Shown here: piece by piece, positions 47,891-57,784 of the stretch
Layout of the letters: each line of letters starts with the position of its first letter
Numbering within the stretch: position 1 is the stretch's first letter
Source: Rhodothermales bacterium
GTDB taxonomy: Bacteria > Bacteroidota > Rhodothermia > Rhodothermales > Bin80
Assembly (NCBI GenBank): GCA_951812585.1
Contig: OX638318.1
Span: 1,627,058-1,691,057 of the forward strand
Length of the DNA: 64,000 nucleotides
Direction of reading: 5' to 3'
The notes under the pieces: model-generated
The model's database searches: none
Told to the model about the DNA's origin: nothing
The model's input: the letters and a program-made list of their open reading frames with translations, nothing else
Program-made: the position numbers and the translations under genes

Positions 47891-49036
47891 ATGACATCGC
47901 GCACCAGCACCGGACAGCACGAACGCCAGATCGGCCTGCTGCTCAGTGGGGGCGGAGCCCGGGCAGGCTACCAGGCTGGCGTGCTGCAGTACATGGGGGA
48001 GCTGGCACCAGAGTTCACGGTACCGATCATAACGGGTGTATCGGCCGGTGCCATCAATGCAGCCTTCCTGGCGAGCTATCCTGGACTCAAGGAAGCCTCT
48101 CGGCTGGTTGAACATTGGCAGGAGCTGGACGAACGGCAGGTGTTCAAGGCTGAGTCGCTGCTCTCGCTGGTGCGGCGGTTTTCACAAGGAGCACGTGACC
48201 CGAGAATCTATGGCGCATCCGATGCGCTCTTGGATACCGCGCCGCTGAAGGCGTTTCTGGAAGCGCGTTTGCCTTGCAAAGATGGCGTGTTGACCGCCAT
48301 CGGGGACAACATCGCGCGCGGCACGCTTTTTGCCGTATGTGTTACTGCCACCCGCTTTTCGACGGGGCAGACTGTGTCATGGGTGCAAGGCCGAGGCCTG
48401 GAGGAATGGAAGCGACCCACGCGCGTAGGCGTGCAGGTGGAGCTGACGCTTGACCACTTTCTGGCTTCGACAGCACTGCCACTAATCTTCCCTGCCATCC
48501 GTATAGATGGTGACTGGTACGGCGATGGCGGCATACGGCTGCGTGCGCCGTTGGCACCGGCCATACACCTGGGCGCCACCGACATCATTGTGATTTCTAC
48601 CCGCAAGCAGCGTGCCGCAGCGGAAGTCGCGATTCCTGTTACGACCGGCTATCCACCGGCGGCTCAGATCGTAGGCATGCTGCTTAATGCCGTGTTCTTG
48701 GACACGCTGGATCACGATGTGCTGACGCTGAAAAGGATCAATGCCCTCGTCCGACGTATTCCGCCCGCCCAGCGCTTGGGATTGCGCGAGATCAGGTGCC
48801 TGTGTATTGATCCTTCGGAGGACCTGGGTAAGCTGGCCAGCGCGTACAAGCTGCGCGCGAAGGGAGCCATTCGCCTCCTCAACCGTCTACTGGGCACCGA
48901 ACACACCGAGAGCCCCGACTGGCTCAGTTTGCTGCTGTTCAATCCCGAATACCTGAGTGCCACTATTCAGATAGGCTGGGATGACGCGCGGCGCATGAAA
49001 GACACCATCGAATCATTCTTGGAGGCAAGATCATGA
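47891..49036 (+). CDS. Patatin-like phospholipase
   Basis: About 381 residues from ATG at 47891 (MTSRTSTGQHERQIGLLLSG). Patatin Ser-Asp dyad fold: oxyanion loop GGGARAGYQAGVL, nucleophile elbow GVSAGAIN with G-x-S-x-G, and DGG in WYGDGGIRL. The central LPLIFPAIRIDG segment fits bacterial patatins. No signal peptide is seen, so a cytoplasmic or inner-face lipase is likely. The last bases overlap the next start as ATGA (49033-49036), indicating translational coupling to the outer-membrane barrel protein. Confidence 0.9.
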   Translation: MTSRTSTGQHERQIGLLLSGGGARAGYQAGVLQYMGELAPEFTVPIITGVSAGAINAAFLASYPGLKEASRLVEHWQELDERQVFKAESLLSLVRRFSQGARDPRIYGASDALLDTAPLKAFLEARLPCKDGVLTAIGDNIARGTLFAVCVTATRFSTGQTVSWVQGRGLEEWKRPTRVGVQVELTLDHFLASTALPLIFPAIRIDGDWYGDGGIRLRAPLAPAIHLGATDIIVISTRKQRAAAEVAIPVTTGYPPAAQIVGMLLNAVFLDTLDHDVLTLKRINALVRRIPPAQRLGLREIRCLCIDPSEDLGKLASAYKLRAKGAIRLLNRLLGTEHTESPDWLSLLLFNPEYLSATIQIGWDDARRMKDTIESFLEARS

Positions 49037-50412
49037 CATCAATGACATCAATGGCAACGCACCGCAGTGCCCTTTCATGGCTGGGGGCTCTGCTGACGGT
49101 TGTGTATGTGTCACTGGCACCGAATGCCACGGCCCAGACCCAAAGTGATGTGGCATCCGCGCCCGAGGGCCAGACAGTCTCATCACAAGCCGCAGCGCAG
49201 CCTTATGTACCACAGCGCACCTTGTGGCGCAGTATGGGCTTTGGTATGGCAACGGACCAGCGAGGAATAGAGACGGATCGGGACTTGCGGATGCGCAGGG
49301 TTCAATTCGGCGGCGCGGCCTGGTACAACCGCGTGGAAGCGCTGCATCTCGGCCTCAACATGACGGTCCGTTCAAGTCCGTACTTCACCTTGCACGGAGG
49401 CGGTGGCAGCAGCATTGGCCTCTCCAAGGCGGACCGATGGACCGGGCACATCTCGGGCACGCTCACTTCCCTGGGTGATACCCGTGTCTTTGCCAGCAGC
49501 GGCTACCAGACCCGAACAGCACGCCGCTATGGCGCCACCAGTTATGTTACGCCCTTGGCCAATTCCGTGGCGATGCTGACCGGCGGTGATGACTATTTTG
49601 ACTACTACCGCAGCGAAGGCTTCTATGCATCCGCCGGCATCGATCTCAAGGAGATTCGCACGCGACTCACAGGAACCTACCATGACGAGCGCCATGCGTC
49701 TTTGCCCCTTACGACCAGCTACGACCTGTTCGGCGCAGCGGCGCTGCGCGACAATACCGCCATAAACGCAGGACACATGCAGACCGTATCGGTCCAGTTG
49801 GCCGTTGGCGACCCCGTATCGACGGACACGCCGATTGCATTGCGGAGCCTGGTGCTTGGCGCGGAGTCCACCCTGCCCGACACGGAATTCAGCTTCAGGC
49901 GATACTGGGCCGATGCGCGGTGGCGACAGAAAACGCTGAGATGGTCCGGCCATCAAAGAGCCATGCTGGATCTTCGGCTTGTCGCGGGCACCAGTACGGG
50001 CCATCTGCCGCTGCAGCGGGCGTTCATCGTGGAGTCGGGCCTTTCGGTGTTTACCACCTTCGGTGCGTTGCGCTCTGTTTCAGGGCGACCATTCGAGGGC
50101 GAACAGGTCGTGGCATTCTTCTGGGAGCACAACTTTCGTTCAATGCTGACGGATATCCTCGGATTTAAATGGCTCTTTGGCAGTACCGACTGGATCATTT
50201 TTGGCGGGCATGCTCGCACTTGGGCCCCTGCGCAGGGGCTTGGACCATACGCAACCACCTTTGTGTCCAGGATTACAAACGGCGCCTACCACGAGCTTGG
50301 TGTTTCGCTTGGTGGAATAATGCACGATGTAAGCAATGTAAGACTGGACTTCGCCAAGCCGCTGCATGGTGGCCCCGTACGCATTGGGCTGGGGCTCAGC
50401 AAATCCTTCTAA
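49033..50412 (+). CDS. Outer-membrane barrel protein, barrel-only DUF5686 paralogue
   Basis: 459 residues. The signal peptide ends near ATAQ (about 35). The rest is barrel-like and ends LGLSKSF. It aligns with the C-terminal halves of the next two proteins: YNRVEALHLGL, DYFDYYRSEGFYASAGIDLK, SLPLTTSYDLFG, FRRYWADARWRQ, LPLQRAFIVESGLSVFTTFG, VAFFWEHNFRSMLTDILG, and IFGGHARTW. It lacks the N-terminal regulatory-like and DUF5686 soluble domains of those neighbours. Starts overlapping the patatin stop, 12 nt before the next gene. Function unknown. Confidence 0.75.
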   Translation: MTSMTSMATHRSALSWLGALLTVVYVSLAPNATAQTQSDVASAPEGQTVSSQAAAQPYVPQRTLWRSMGFGMATDQRGIETDRDLRMRRVQFGGAAWYNRVEALHLGLNMTVRSSPYFTLHGGGGSSIGLSKADRWTGHISGTLTSLGDTRVFASSGYQTRTARRYGATSYVTPLANSVAMLTGGDDYFDYYRSEGFYASAGIDLKEIRTRLTGTYHDERHASLPLTTSYDLFGAAALRDNTAINAGHMQTVSVQLAVGDPVSTDTPIALRSLVLGAESTLPDTEFSFRRYWADARWRQKTLRWSGHQRAMLDLRLVAGTSTGHLPLQRAFIVESGLSVFTTFGALRSVSGRPFEGEQVVAFFWEHNFRSMLTDILGFKWLFGSTDWIIFGGHARTWAPAQGLGPYATTFVSRITNGAYHELGVSLGGIMHDVSNVRLDFAKPLHGGPVRIGLGLSKSF

Positions 50413-50424
50413 AGGCCCACCAGG

Positions 50425-52896
50425 ATGCGTAACGGCACTTGGCGCAGTAATGACGTTGCGCCCAGCGTACATGGAGCATGCCGGCACCTAGGCATTGCGG
50501 GGGGCTTGTGTCTGCTTGCGGGCATCGCCTTGGCGCAGGCCGTCATGGGCCAGGTGATCCATGGTCGCGTGGTGGACGTTGCGACTGGCAGCCCGCTGTC
50601 AGCGGCTTCCATTCAAGTAGACGGGACGTATCGCGGCACCATCACCAATGTGGACGGGTTCTACGAACTCAAGGTGGATGCATTGCCCGTGACACTGGTG
50701 GTGCGCTTTCTGGGCTATGAGACTATCTACAGGGTCGTGGAAGATGACGCTGCGCTGGAGCAGCACTTCGCGCTTGTGCCTGTTACCTACGTGTACGCGG
50801 AGATCACGGTAAGTGGCGAAGATCCTGCAAATGCCATCATGCGCGAGGTGATCGCACGAAAGAAGCAGTGGCGCGCCTCACTGGAAACCTATGAAACGCA
50901 GGGATACAGCCGATTCAGCATCGAAAGCGATACCAGCGTGGTCTGGGTGATGGAGTCCGCATCGACGGCCTACTGGGATCGGGAGCGGGGCATGAAGGAG
51001 CGCATCACGGGCAACCGCTCCACAGCCAATTCGATCCTTGACGATACGGTTATGCCCGTGGCAATGACCGTGGCCAACCTGTATGACGACAACGTCTTCA
51101 TCGCGGGTCACAATCTGATGGGTGTCACGCATCCCGATGCACTAAGCAGCTACGACTTTACGCTGGAGGGAACAAGGATGCTGGACGGTGTCACGGTGTA
51201 CAGCATTGCCGTCGCACCCAAAAATCGGCTTTTCAGCGGTTTTCACGGACGCGTGTCGGTCCTTGACAGCGCCTTCGCGATGGTGGATGTCGAGCTGCAG
51301 CCAGGCGAATCGTTTCTGTTTCCGCAGCCGATACAGCGATACGAAGTGGCGTACCGGCAACAGTTTTCCTCCTTTGGCGGAGACTACTGGATGCCCGTGG
51401 ATTTTCGGTCTGAAGTCTTGGCCAAAATCAGCATGCCGGGGCTATTGAGCTTTCCCGCATTCAAGATCGACCATGTGGCCCGCTTCACCGATTACCAGGT
51501 CAATGTGCCGGTGCCTGAGGAGCTGTACGCAGAGGAGCAGCGGATTGAAGTAGACTCCGCGGCCGTGGAAGAGGGTCAGGTGTTCGAAGAGCCTGGGCTT
51601 GTAGTCCCGCTTACTGAGGCGGAGACGGCCGCCTACAACAATCCTGACATTGAGGACGACTTCGAGGAAGCCTTTACGCCTGGGGGCCTGCTCGGCCGTG
51701 CCATGCGCTTCTCGGGCGGCGGCTTGTCGGATTCTGAAGGTGAGGAAAACCGCACGGACACTACGCGTAACGCAAGGGTCTTGAATCTTCTGCGCCCGAT
51801 GCTGCAGGAAGTACGGTATAACAGGGTTGAGGGCTTGCACCTTGGAATTGGATCGGACTGGGACTTCGCACGGCACTTCAGCGTGGGCGGCAATGCCGGT
51901 TGGAGCTCCGGCCTTCGGGGCAGCGATCGCTGGAATTGGCACGCGTCGCTGGGTGCGGCCTCGCCGGGCGATGTGTCCGTGTTTGCCGAGGGACGATATG
52001 AGCATACAGCGGCATCGCGCTACGAGAAGGGTGGCTACCACTACTGGTACAACAGCGTCGGGATGGTGCTGGGTGGTGCCGACTACTTTGATTACTACCG
52101 GCGCGAAGGCATAGCGCTTACGGCAGGCGTAGCGCGGTCCGAGCCGCATATGCGGCTGGCAGGCACCTTTAGGGATGAAATGCACCAGTCCCTGCCGATG
52201 ACGACCAGCTACGACGTACTCGGCAGGCCGCCCTTGCCGGTCAATCCCGCCATCGTGCCAGGGCAAATGCAGTCGGTGGAGATCGCCCTTGCCATTGGTC
52301 GGAGGCAGTTCTTTTCGGGCCCCACCGGTAATCGCACGCTGACGTTGGGCGCAGAACTCAGCACACCGCGGTCCGACTACGCTTTTCAGCGCTATTGGAT
52401 TGATGCTTCGTGGCGACAGATCACCTTCGGTAGTCGGCGATTCTTGTCCGCGCTGCTGCATCTTCGATTCAAGGCAGGCATTGGCAGCGACAACCTTCCA
52501 CTCCAGCGCGTGTTCATCGTTGACAGCCGCTTAGGGGAGTATGCACAGTTTGGGACCCTGCGCGCAGTGCAGGACCGGCCGTTTCAGGGAAACGATATGG
52601 TTGCGTTTTTCTGGAAGCACGACTTCAGGACGATGATCTTCGAGGCCTTGAGGCTCGGCACGGTAGCCCGAAGGGGATACGGCATTCAGCTCTTCGGGGG
52701 GCACGCCAGAACCTGGTTTCCCGGGCGACAACTCTACGGCGACAGGCAGTCCCCGGTGCGCTTGGGCACGAATGGGTCGTACCACGAACTCGGTATCTCT
52801 CTAAGCGGCATCTGGGGCTTGCTTCGCATTGACCTGGTGAAGCGATTAGGCGATGGCCCTTTCCGCGTTACGTTCGGAACGTACAGCCCATTCTAG
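50425..52896 (+). CDS. DUF5686 outer-membrane protein with carboxypeptidase-like regulatory domain
   Basis: 823 residues. After the signal (about 20-42) comes a carboxypeptidase-regulatory-like domain (IHGRVVDVATGSPLSAASIQ, TITNVDGFYELKVDALPVTL). The DUF5686 domain starts with PANAIMREVIARKKQWRASL and ETYETQGYSRFSIESDTSVV. A barrel follows (about 465-823) with YFDYYRREGIALTAGVARSE and a terminal Phe (FGTYSPF). This family is widespread in Bacteroidota with unknown role. It sits 12 nt after the barrel-only paralogue, and its stop overlaps the open frame of the next gene. Confidence 0.82.
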   Translation: MRNGTWRSNDVAPSVHGACRHLGIAGGLCLLAGIALAQAVMGQVIHGRVVDVATGSPLSAASIQVDGTYRGTITNVDGFYELKVDALPVTLVVRFLGYETIYRVVEDDAALEQHFALVPVTYVYAEITVSGEDPANAIMREVIARKKQWRASLETYETQGYSRFSIESDTSVVWVMESASTAYWDRERGMKERITGNRSTANSILDDTVMPVAMTVANLYDDNVFIAGHNLMGVTHPDALSSYDFTLEGTRMLDGVTVYSIAVAPKNRLFSGFHGRVSVLDSAFAMVDVELQPGESFLFPQPIQRYEVAYRQQFSSFGGDYWMPVDFRSEVLAKISMPGLLSFPAFKIDHVARFTDYQVNVPVPEELYAEEQRIEVDSAAVEEGQVFEEPGLVVPLTEAETAAYNNPDIEDDFEEAFTPGGLLGRAMRFSGGGLSDSEGEENRTDTTRNARVLNLLRPMLQEVRYNRVEGLHLGIGSDWDFARHFSVGGNAGWSSGLRGSDRWNWHASLGAASPGDVSVFAEGRYEHTAASRYEKGGYHYWYNSVGMVLGGADYFDYYRREGIALTAGVARSEPHMRLAGTFRDEMHQSLPMTTSYDVLGRPPLPVNPAIVPGQMQSVEIALAIGRRQFFSGPTGNRTLTLGAELSTPRSDYAFQRYWIDASWRQITFGSRRFLSALLHLRFKAGIGSDNLPLQRVFIVDSRLGEYAQFGTLRAVQDRPFQGNDMVAFFWKHDFRTMIFEALRLGTVARRGYGIQLFGGHARTWFPGRQLYGDRQSPVRLGTNGSYHELGISLSGIWGLLRIDLVKRLGDGPFRVTFGTYSPF

Positions 52897-55252
52897 CGCC
52901 ACTACTGCGCGCATTGTGGCCCCGGCAGCCGTGAAGCTGCATTCAGCCCCAGATCTCACCTGGCCATGGGCCCGCGGAGTCTGGCTCCTGGTTCTTCTGG
53001 GGACCTATGCGGTTCCTAGCCAAGGCCAGGTTGCGGTCCGCGGCCTGGTGCGCGATGCCACTACCCTGCAGCCATTGCCTGCCGTGCACATCATCCTGGA
53101 AGGCCAGGCCCAGGGAACGATTACCAACAAAGGCGGCCAGTTCGAGATTGTTCTCCCTTCGCTGCCTGCTGCCCTTCTTGTGCGGCACCTGGGCCATGAG
53201 ACGTTTCGCGTCGTTATTGGGCCCAACGACGCGCGGGAGATCGTTGTAGACCTTGTCCGGACTGTTTACGAGCTGGATGCGGTCATCGTGGTCGGAGATC
53301 TGTTCGCGGAGAACCTTATGCGAAAGGTCCTCGAGCGCAAGCGGCAGCGCCGCAGGCACCTCCGCAACTGGCAAGCGCAGGGGTACTCGCGCATCACACT
53401 CACGCGCAAAGACGCAGTGGTGCTGGTATCCGAACATGTGTTCGATGCGTACCGCGATGCCGCGCGAGGCGCCCGGGAGGTGATTCGGTCGCGCCGCGAA
53501 ACGGCTGGTTTCTACGAGCAAATGGGCATCGATATCATTCCCGCTGACTTCTCGGAGGACTATGTACCTATCCAAGGGCTCTCGTTCATTGGTCCTACGC
53601 ATGCAGATGCCCTGAAGCACTACCACTTCTCTTTTGCGGGCACCCGGAAGTATGCCGGCCAGACGGTCTACGACCTGTACATCGCCCCCAAGGAAGGCCT
53701 GCAGGCCGCTTTCGTCGGCAACATAGCCATCTTGGATAGTGTGTACGCGCTTGTGGAAGTAGACCTGAGGCCGGCGCGACATGTTACGTTCGCGCCGGAG
53801 ATTACGCGCTGGAGCGTAGCCTACCGCCAGCAATTTGCCGCAGTGGATTCCTTTTGGCTGCCCTTGGGACTTCATGCAGAAGGATCGATCCACATAGTGC
53901 CCAAGGCCTCGCGGGTAGGCCCCGCGGGCTTTCGGCAAGTAGCGCTCTTCAAGGGTCATGCGGCCAATCAGCCGCTGCCTGCCGCACCGTATGAACAGGC
54001 CACACAGGTGGTGGTGGACGAGCCGTCCGTGTTCGCAGACGATCTGTTCCTCATGGGACGCGACATCATTGCGCTTATGCCCGCGGAGACTGTGGCGCTG
54101 GACGCGTTGACCCTGCAGCGGCTTACGCTCCGCGAGGCGCTACCACCAGTCGGCGTTGCCCAGGCTCCACGCGTGGCAGCGTCGCTCAGCGAACAGCCTC
54201 AGTTCGTGTGGCCCCTGATATGGGGCGTCGAGCCGTGGGTGCAGTTTAACCGGGTGGACGGCTACCTTGCTGGGGCGGGCTATGCCGTGGATCGTGGGCG
54301 TTGGAGCGCTGGCGGGCGCCTGGCGAAGAGCACGGGCGATAATGGTACGCGCTTCGCCGCGCGTTATTCTCGACATGTGGGTAATCGCCTCAAAACCATG
54401 TGGGCAGTGGGCCGAGAAATCGCGCCGCAACGGCCTTCCAGGATCTACAGCCTTGCGCTTAACAGTGCCGCATCGCACGCTGGATCTGGAGACTATTTCG
54501 ACTACTACTGGAAGTGGTGGAGCCGCGCACGCGCCAGTGTCTCGTTCCCGAAGGTGCGCATCGGTGCCGGTCTGCGCGCAGAAAGTCACCTCAGCTCGGA
54601 GCAGTCCGTACAGCGAGCGTGGCCGCTCAACAACAGCTTCCGGTCCAATCCGCCTGTTACGGAGGGATACTGGTGGATTGCAGAGCTTTCGGTGCATACC
54701 GGCGATCCATGGCAACCCTTTCGGATGGGTCCCACGCATCACGCGGAGGCGCGCCTGGAGTACGCCTTGACCGCCGACGCCCCGTCCTACGGCAGGTACG
54801 AAGTCTGGCTGGATTCGCACCTCAAGACATTACTTCGACGGCGCCCGCGCCCTATGATATTGGCGATCCGTTCGATGGCTATCCGCACCAGCGGTGCGCT
54901 GCCGGCCCAAGGTCTGGTCGTTATCGAGGGCACCATGGGTCCGGTCGCTGCCCTGGGGGTACTCCGCTCCCTGCGTTCCGCACGGCTTGTGGGGCACCAC
55001 GCGGCGGGATTCTTCTGGGAGCATGATTTTCGGACCGTATTGTGGGAAGTGCTGCGACTGCGCCCGTTGTATGAGCGGCAGACCGGTGTCACCCTTGGCG
55101 GCGGGCACGCGCGGACTTGGCCTGGTACCATCCACCATGAAGTGTCGCTGTCGGTCACAGAGGTGTTCGGCAGTCCGTTTCGCGTTGACGTTACGCGCCG
55201 ATTGGACCACCCGGGCTGGCATGTGAGTATAGGATTGTCTCGGATGTTCTAG
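52853..55252 (+). CDS. DUF5686 outer-membrane protein, second full-length paralogue
   Basis: 799 codons from 52853; a GTG at 52931 just before LTWPWARGVWLLVLLGTYAV would give a better signal peptide and avoid a 44-nt overlap. The regulatory-like domain reads VRGLVRDATTLQPLPAVHII. The DUF5686 start is ENLMRKVLERKRQRRRHLRN followed by WQAQGYSRI. The barrel shows GDYFDYYWKWWSRARASVSF and ends LSRMF. It is more diverged from the other two, with the (A)HxHTWP-like GGHARTWP box conserved. Last gene of the patatin-barrel operon. Confidence 0.8.
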   Translation: MALSALRSERTAHSSATTARIVAPAAVKLHSAPDLTWPWARGVWLLVLLGTYAVPSQGQVAVRGLVRDATTLQPLPAVHIILEGQAQGTITNKGGQFEIVLPSLPAALLVRHLGHETFRVVIGPNDAREIVVDLVRTVYELDAVIVVGDLFAENLMRKVLERKRQRRRHLRNWQAQGYSRITLTRKDAVVLVSEHVFDAYRDAARGAREVIRSRRETAGFYEQMGIDIIPADFSEDYVPIQGLSFIGPTHADALKHYHFSFAGTRKYAGQTVYDLYIAPKEGLQAAFVGNIAILDSVYALVEVDLRPARHVTFAPEITRWSVAYRQQFAAVDSFWLPLGLHAEGSIHIVPKASRVGPAGFRQVALFKGHAANQPLPAAPYEQATQVVVDEPSVFADDLFLMGRDIIALMPAETVALDALTLQRLTLREALPPVGVAQAPRVAASLSEQPQFVWPLIWGVEPWVQFNRVDGYLAGAGYAVDRGRWSAGGRLAKSTGDNGTRFAARYSRHVGNRLKTMWAVGREIAPQRPSRIYSLALNSAASHAGSGDYFDYYWKWWSRARASVSFPKVRIGAGLRAESHLSSEQSVQRAWPLNNSFRSNPPVTEGYWWIAELSVHTGDPWQPFRMGPTHHAEARLEYALTADAPSYGRYEVWLDSHLKTLLRRRPRPMILAIRSMAIRTSGALPAQGLVVIEGTMGPVAALGVLRSLRSARLVGHHAAGFFWEHDFRTVLWEVLRLRPLYERQTGVTLGGGHARTWPGTIHHEVSLSVTEVFGSPFRVDVTRRLDHPGWHVSIGLSRMF

Positions 55253-55404
55253 GTGCCAACCGCGCTCCGACCGTGGGCAGCGGCTGTCGTGCGTCCGACC
55301 AGGAATCATTTCTGGCTGGCGCCATGCCGCAGAGATTCGAATTCGTAGCGTTGCATGGACGACAAGGGTGCTTCGGCCGCGCCGCGCAAGAGTCGAAAGC
55401 GAAC

Positions 55405-56019
55405 CTATGCGGCTGCCAGCACCGCCAGCGCCATGGCTGCGATGCCTGGAGCTACCAGGTTGTCGTTGGCGCGTCCTGGGAAGGCCTCGGCGGCGGTGGC
55501 ACAAGCCGCCGCGGCCACGCCGTGCCACAGCACAATCCCGGGCCACAGTGCCAGGATCAAAGTCCCCACTGCCATGTACGCCAGGGAGCCCTCTATGGTG
55601 CTGGTGCTGCGGGGCCAGCGGTGCCGTCCAAGCACATGCCCGGTCAATGCCGCAATGGCATCGCATACCAGATGCATGGCCAAGGCCGCAGCAGCCATGT
55701 GGACCGGGAACAGCAGCACCAGTGTTACGGACGAGAGGTGCACCCAGGTGGCACCGTTGACTATGACCTTTCCGGGTACGCTGGGAATCTCCGACGGGCG
55801 CATGAGGGATCCCACAGTGCGGCGAATGAACGCAGCAAATCGCACCGAGCGCGCCCGCAGCATGTCACCGCAGGCCGACAGTGCACAAAGGGGGATCAGA
55901 ATCCAGAGCGACTGTTTACCCAGCAGCATAATCAGGCCAGGCAGCGCAAGGGAAGCGAAGTGCAACAGCTTCCGCCCGAACTCGCTAGGGGCTGAACCCA
56001 TAGAAGACTCCATAATCAC
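55405..56019 (-). CDS. Diacylglycerol/polyprenol kinase-like membrane protein
   Basis: 204 residues, about five to six membrane segments. SEFGRKLLHFASLALPGLIM carries the RK..H motif near the N-terminus. The later D-A-IAALTGHVLGRHRWP plus STIEGSLAYMAVGTLILALW (D..A...G...GR..., T.EGS) is the signature of CTP-dependent dolichol/phytol/diacylglycerol kinase-like proteins. The substrate cannot be told. Start is ATG at 56019, divergent from the RluA gene with 8 bp between. About 150 bp (55253-55404) between its stop and the preceding operon holds no gene. Confidence 0.78.
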   Translation of the reverse strand: MIMESSMGSAPSEFGRKLLHFASLALPGLIMLLGKQSLWILIPLCALSACGDMLRARSVRFAAFIRRTVGSLMRPSEIPSVPGKVIVNGATWVHLSSVTLVLLFPVHMAAAALAMHLVCDAIAALTGHVLGRHRWPRSTSTIEGSLAYMAVGTLILALWPGIVLWHGVAAAACATAAEAFPGRANDNLVAPGIAAMALAVLAAA

Positions 56020-56027
56020 GGTAGGCC

Positions 56028-56705
56028 ATGCGCTGTGCTGTCCTGTACGAGGATAACCATTTGGTAGCGGTCAGCAAACCCGCGGGTCTGCTGTCGCAAG
56101 GAGATCGCACAGGAGACCACTCGGTGGTCACGCTGACCAAGGCCTACCTCAAGGAGAAGTATCACAAGCCGGGCAATGTGTATCTGGGGCTCGTTCATCG
56201 TTTGGACCGCCCCGTTTCGGGTGTCATGATTCTTGCGCGAACCTCCAAGGCCGCGCGCCGCCTCAGCCTGCAATTCAAGGAGCGCACGACACATAAGCAC
56301 TACTTGGCCTTGGTGGAAGGGGGGCTTGAGGGCGAGGGACGCTGGCGAGACTTTCTGATCAAAACCCGAGGCACTGCACGCGTAGTGGCAAATACGCATC
56401 CCCTTGCCAAGGCTGCCCTGCTTTCGTGGAAGACAGCAGGGCATGTGCGCGGGTGCACGCTGGTTTCGGTCACGCTGCATACGGGACGTGCCCATCAGAT
56501 CCGTTGTCAGATCGCACACCGCGGCCACCCTGTGCTGGGTGATATGCGTTATGGTGCGGAGCGCACCTTTGATGGGCGCAACGTGGCGCTGCACAGCCGC
56601 ACGTTGGTGGTGCAGCACCCGGTGCGGAAGATACCGGTGACAATTACGGCACCGCTCCCCGAAACGTGGCACCCGTGGGTGCCGCGCCTGCCAGCGGGGC
56701 TATGA
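56028..56705 (+). CDS. RluA-family pseudouridine synthase
   Basis: 225 residues, without an S4 domain. Catalytic block GLVHRLDRPVSGVMILARTS with HRLD; VLYEDNHLVAVSKPAG at the N-terminus; HTGRAHQIRCQIAHRGHPVLGD later. The length and lack of S4 point to the RluA/RluC-like subset. The target position is unknown. It is a second synthase besides rluD at the other end of the window. The next 370 bp (56706-57075) carry no gene I can see. Confidence 0.9.
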   Translation: MRCAVLYEDNHLVAVSKPAGLLSQGDRTGDHSVVTLTKAYLKEKYHKPGNVYLGLVHRLDRPVSGVMILARTSKAARRLSLQFKERTTHKHYLALVEGGLEGEGRWRDFLIKTRGTARVVANTHPLAKAALLSWKTAGHVRGCTLVSVTLHTGRAHQIRCQIAHRGHPVLGDMRYGAERTFDGRNVALHSRTLVVQHPVRKIPVTITAPLPETWHPWVPRLPAGL

Positions 56706-57075
56706 TTCATCCGCGCCGCAGGAATCTGACGTTTTGGCACTGAGCGTACGCAAAGGTCTGGGCGCACGCACGAAACGCAGCAGTCGCGTTCGCGCGTTCT
56801 GGTGGCATTCAGGCCAGTAGAGATCTGGTATCCGAACGGGGGGACGCTGAGACGCTTCTGTGGTCCCGGTCTCAGCACCCATGGTGTCATAAGATTGCGG
56901 GTAGTCCGCGCATTGCTTCTGCTGGCCGCATGCAAGGAGGGCGCGGCGGCAGACCTCTGACCTTTTGGACAAATAACAGTGAAGTGCGCACGGCCTGCTG
57001 TAACCTGTCCCACAAGCGTTCGTAAAGCGTCCCGAAACCCAGTGACATTCCTCTAACTTCAACTTCGTTTGTACC
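56706..57075. other. Gap upstream of the small secreted protein gene
   Basis: About 370 bp without a recognisable gene. The last part (taacttcaacttcgtttg near 57053-57070) is AT-richer, and a promoter for the 57076 gene is expected in this stretch. Confidence 0.3.
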
Positions 57076-57507
57076 ATGAAAACTCTGTTTGCTTTTGCAC
57101 TTGGTTTGATCCTTGTTGCACCCGTGGCTGCCCAAGACGCGCAGCCGGAAGTATCGGACGAGGTCCGGTGGGCTCTGGCCGCTGCCCAGATCAATGCCTC
57201 CCTTGAGGACGACAACGACGCCATCAAGACGCAGACGCTCAAGAATGCGATCGTGCTGGCTACCTTGTATCGCGACAAGGTAGACCTGTCGGGCAGTGTT
57301 CGCTCCATTCGCACTATTCACGAGACCTCCACCAGCTCCAATCACCGGCGCCTGGCCCTGGCAGCGCTGCAGCTGATCGGGACGGTCCGGGCGCAGGACT
57401 ACCTGGTGCGCCATACCACACCAGAGCAGTTTGACGAAGGCCGCTTGGTGATCGCCTCTGTGCTGAACGACTATTACGTGAATCGCACGGAGAAGGCCAC
57501 ATCGTAG
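57076..57507 (+). CDS. Small secreted helical protein
   Basis: 143 residues. Signal MKTLFAFALGLILVAPVAAQ. The mature part is helical and acidic: VRWALAAAQINASLEDDNDA, KNAIVLATLYRDKV, RRLALAALQLIGTVRAQDYL, RLVIASVLNDYYVNR. The spacing is reminiscent of HEAT-like helical hairpins but no family is certain. It has a strong intrinsic terminator 25 nt after its stop and its own upstream gap, so it is a monocistronic gene. Function unknown. Confidence 0.7.
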   Translation: MKTLFAFALGLILVAPVAAQDAQPEVSDEVRWALAAAQINASLEDDNDAIKTQTLKNAIVLATLYRDKVDLSGSVRSIRTIHETSTSSNHRRLALAALQLIGTVRAQDYLVRHTTPEQFDEGRLVIASVLNDYYVNRTEKATS

Positions 57508-57532
57508 CCGCTGGCACCCTGTTCGACCGGTC

Positions 57533-57576
57533 AAAAGGCCCCAGGCGCTCGGAGCGTTTGGGGCCTTTTGCTTTTG
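57533..57576 (+). terminator. Intrinsic terminator after the 57076-57507 gene
   Basis: Hairpin with arms aaaaggcccca (57533) and tggggcctttt, small GC extension cgctc/gagcg around the loop, followed by gctttt. Strong stem and T-rich tail on the plus strand. Confidence 0.85.
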
Positions 57577-57784
57577 TGGGGACTGTTAAACGGCTATAAA
57601 TACAGGCACACATGCCGCGCAACGGGTTCGTGCAGCGCGAACGAGCGGCAGAACACCAGGCTCCGTGACGAGCCGCTGGCCACTACGCCTTGCAGTATGT
57701 GGGAGCGCGCAGCTTTTTGACGCGGATTTAGCGCAGCCTAAGGCGGTATCCTCGTAGGTTATGGTCTGCCAAGTTCGCTGCGTA

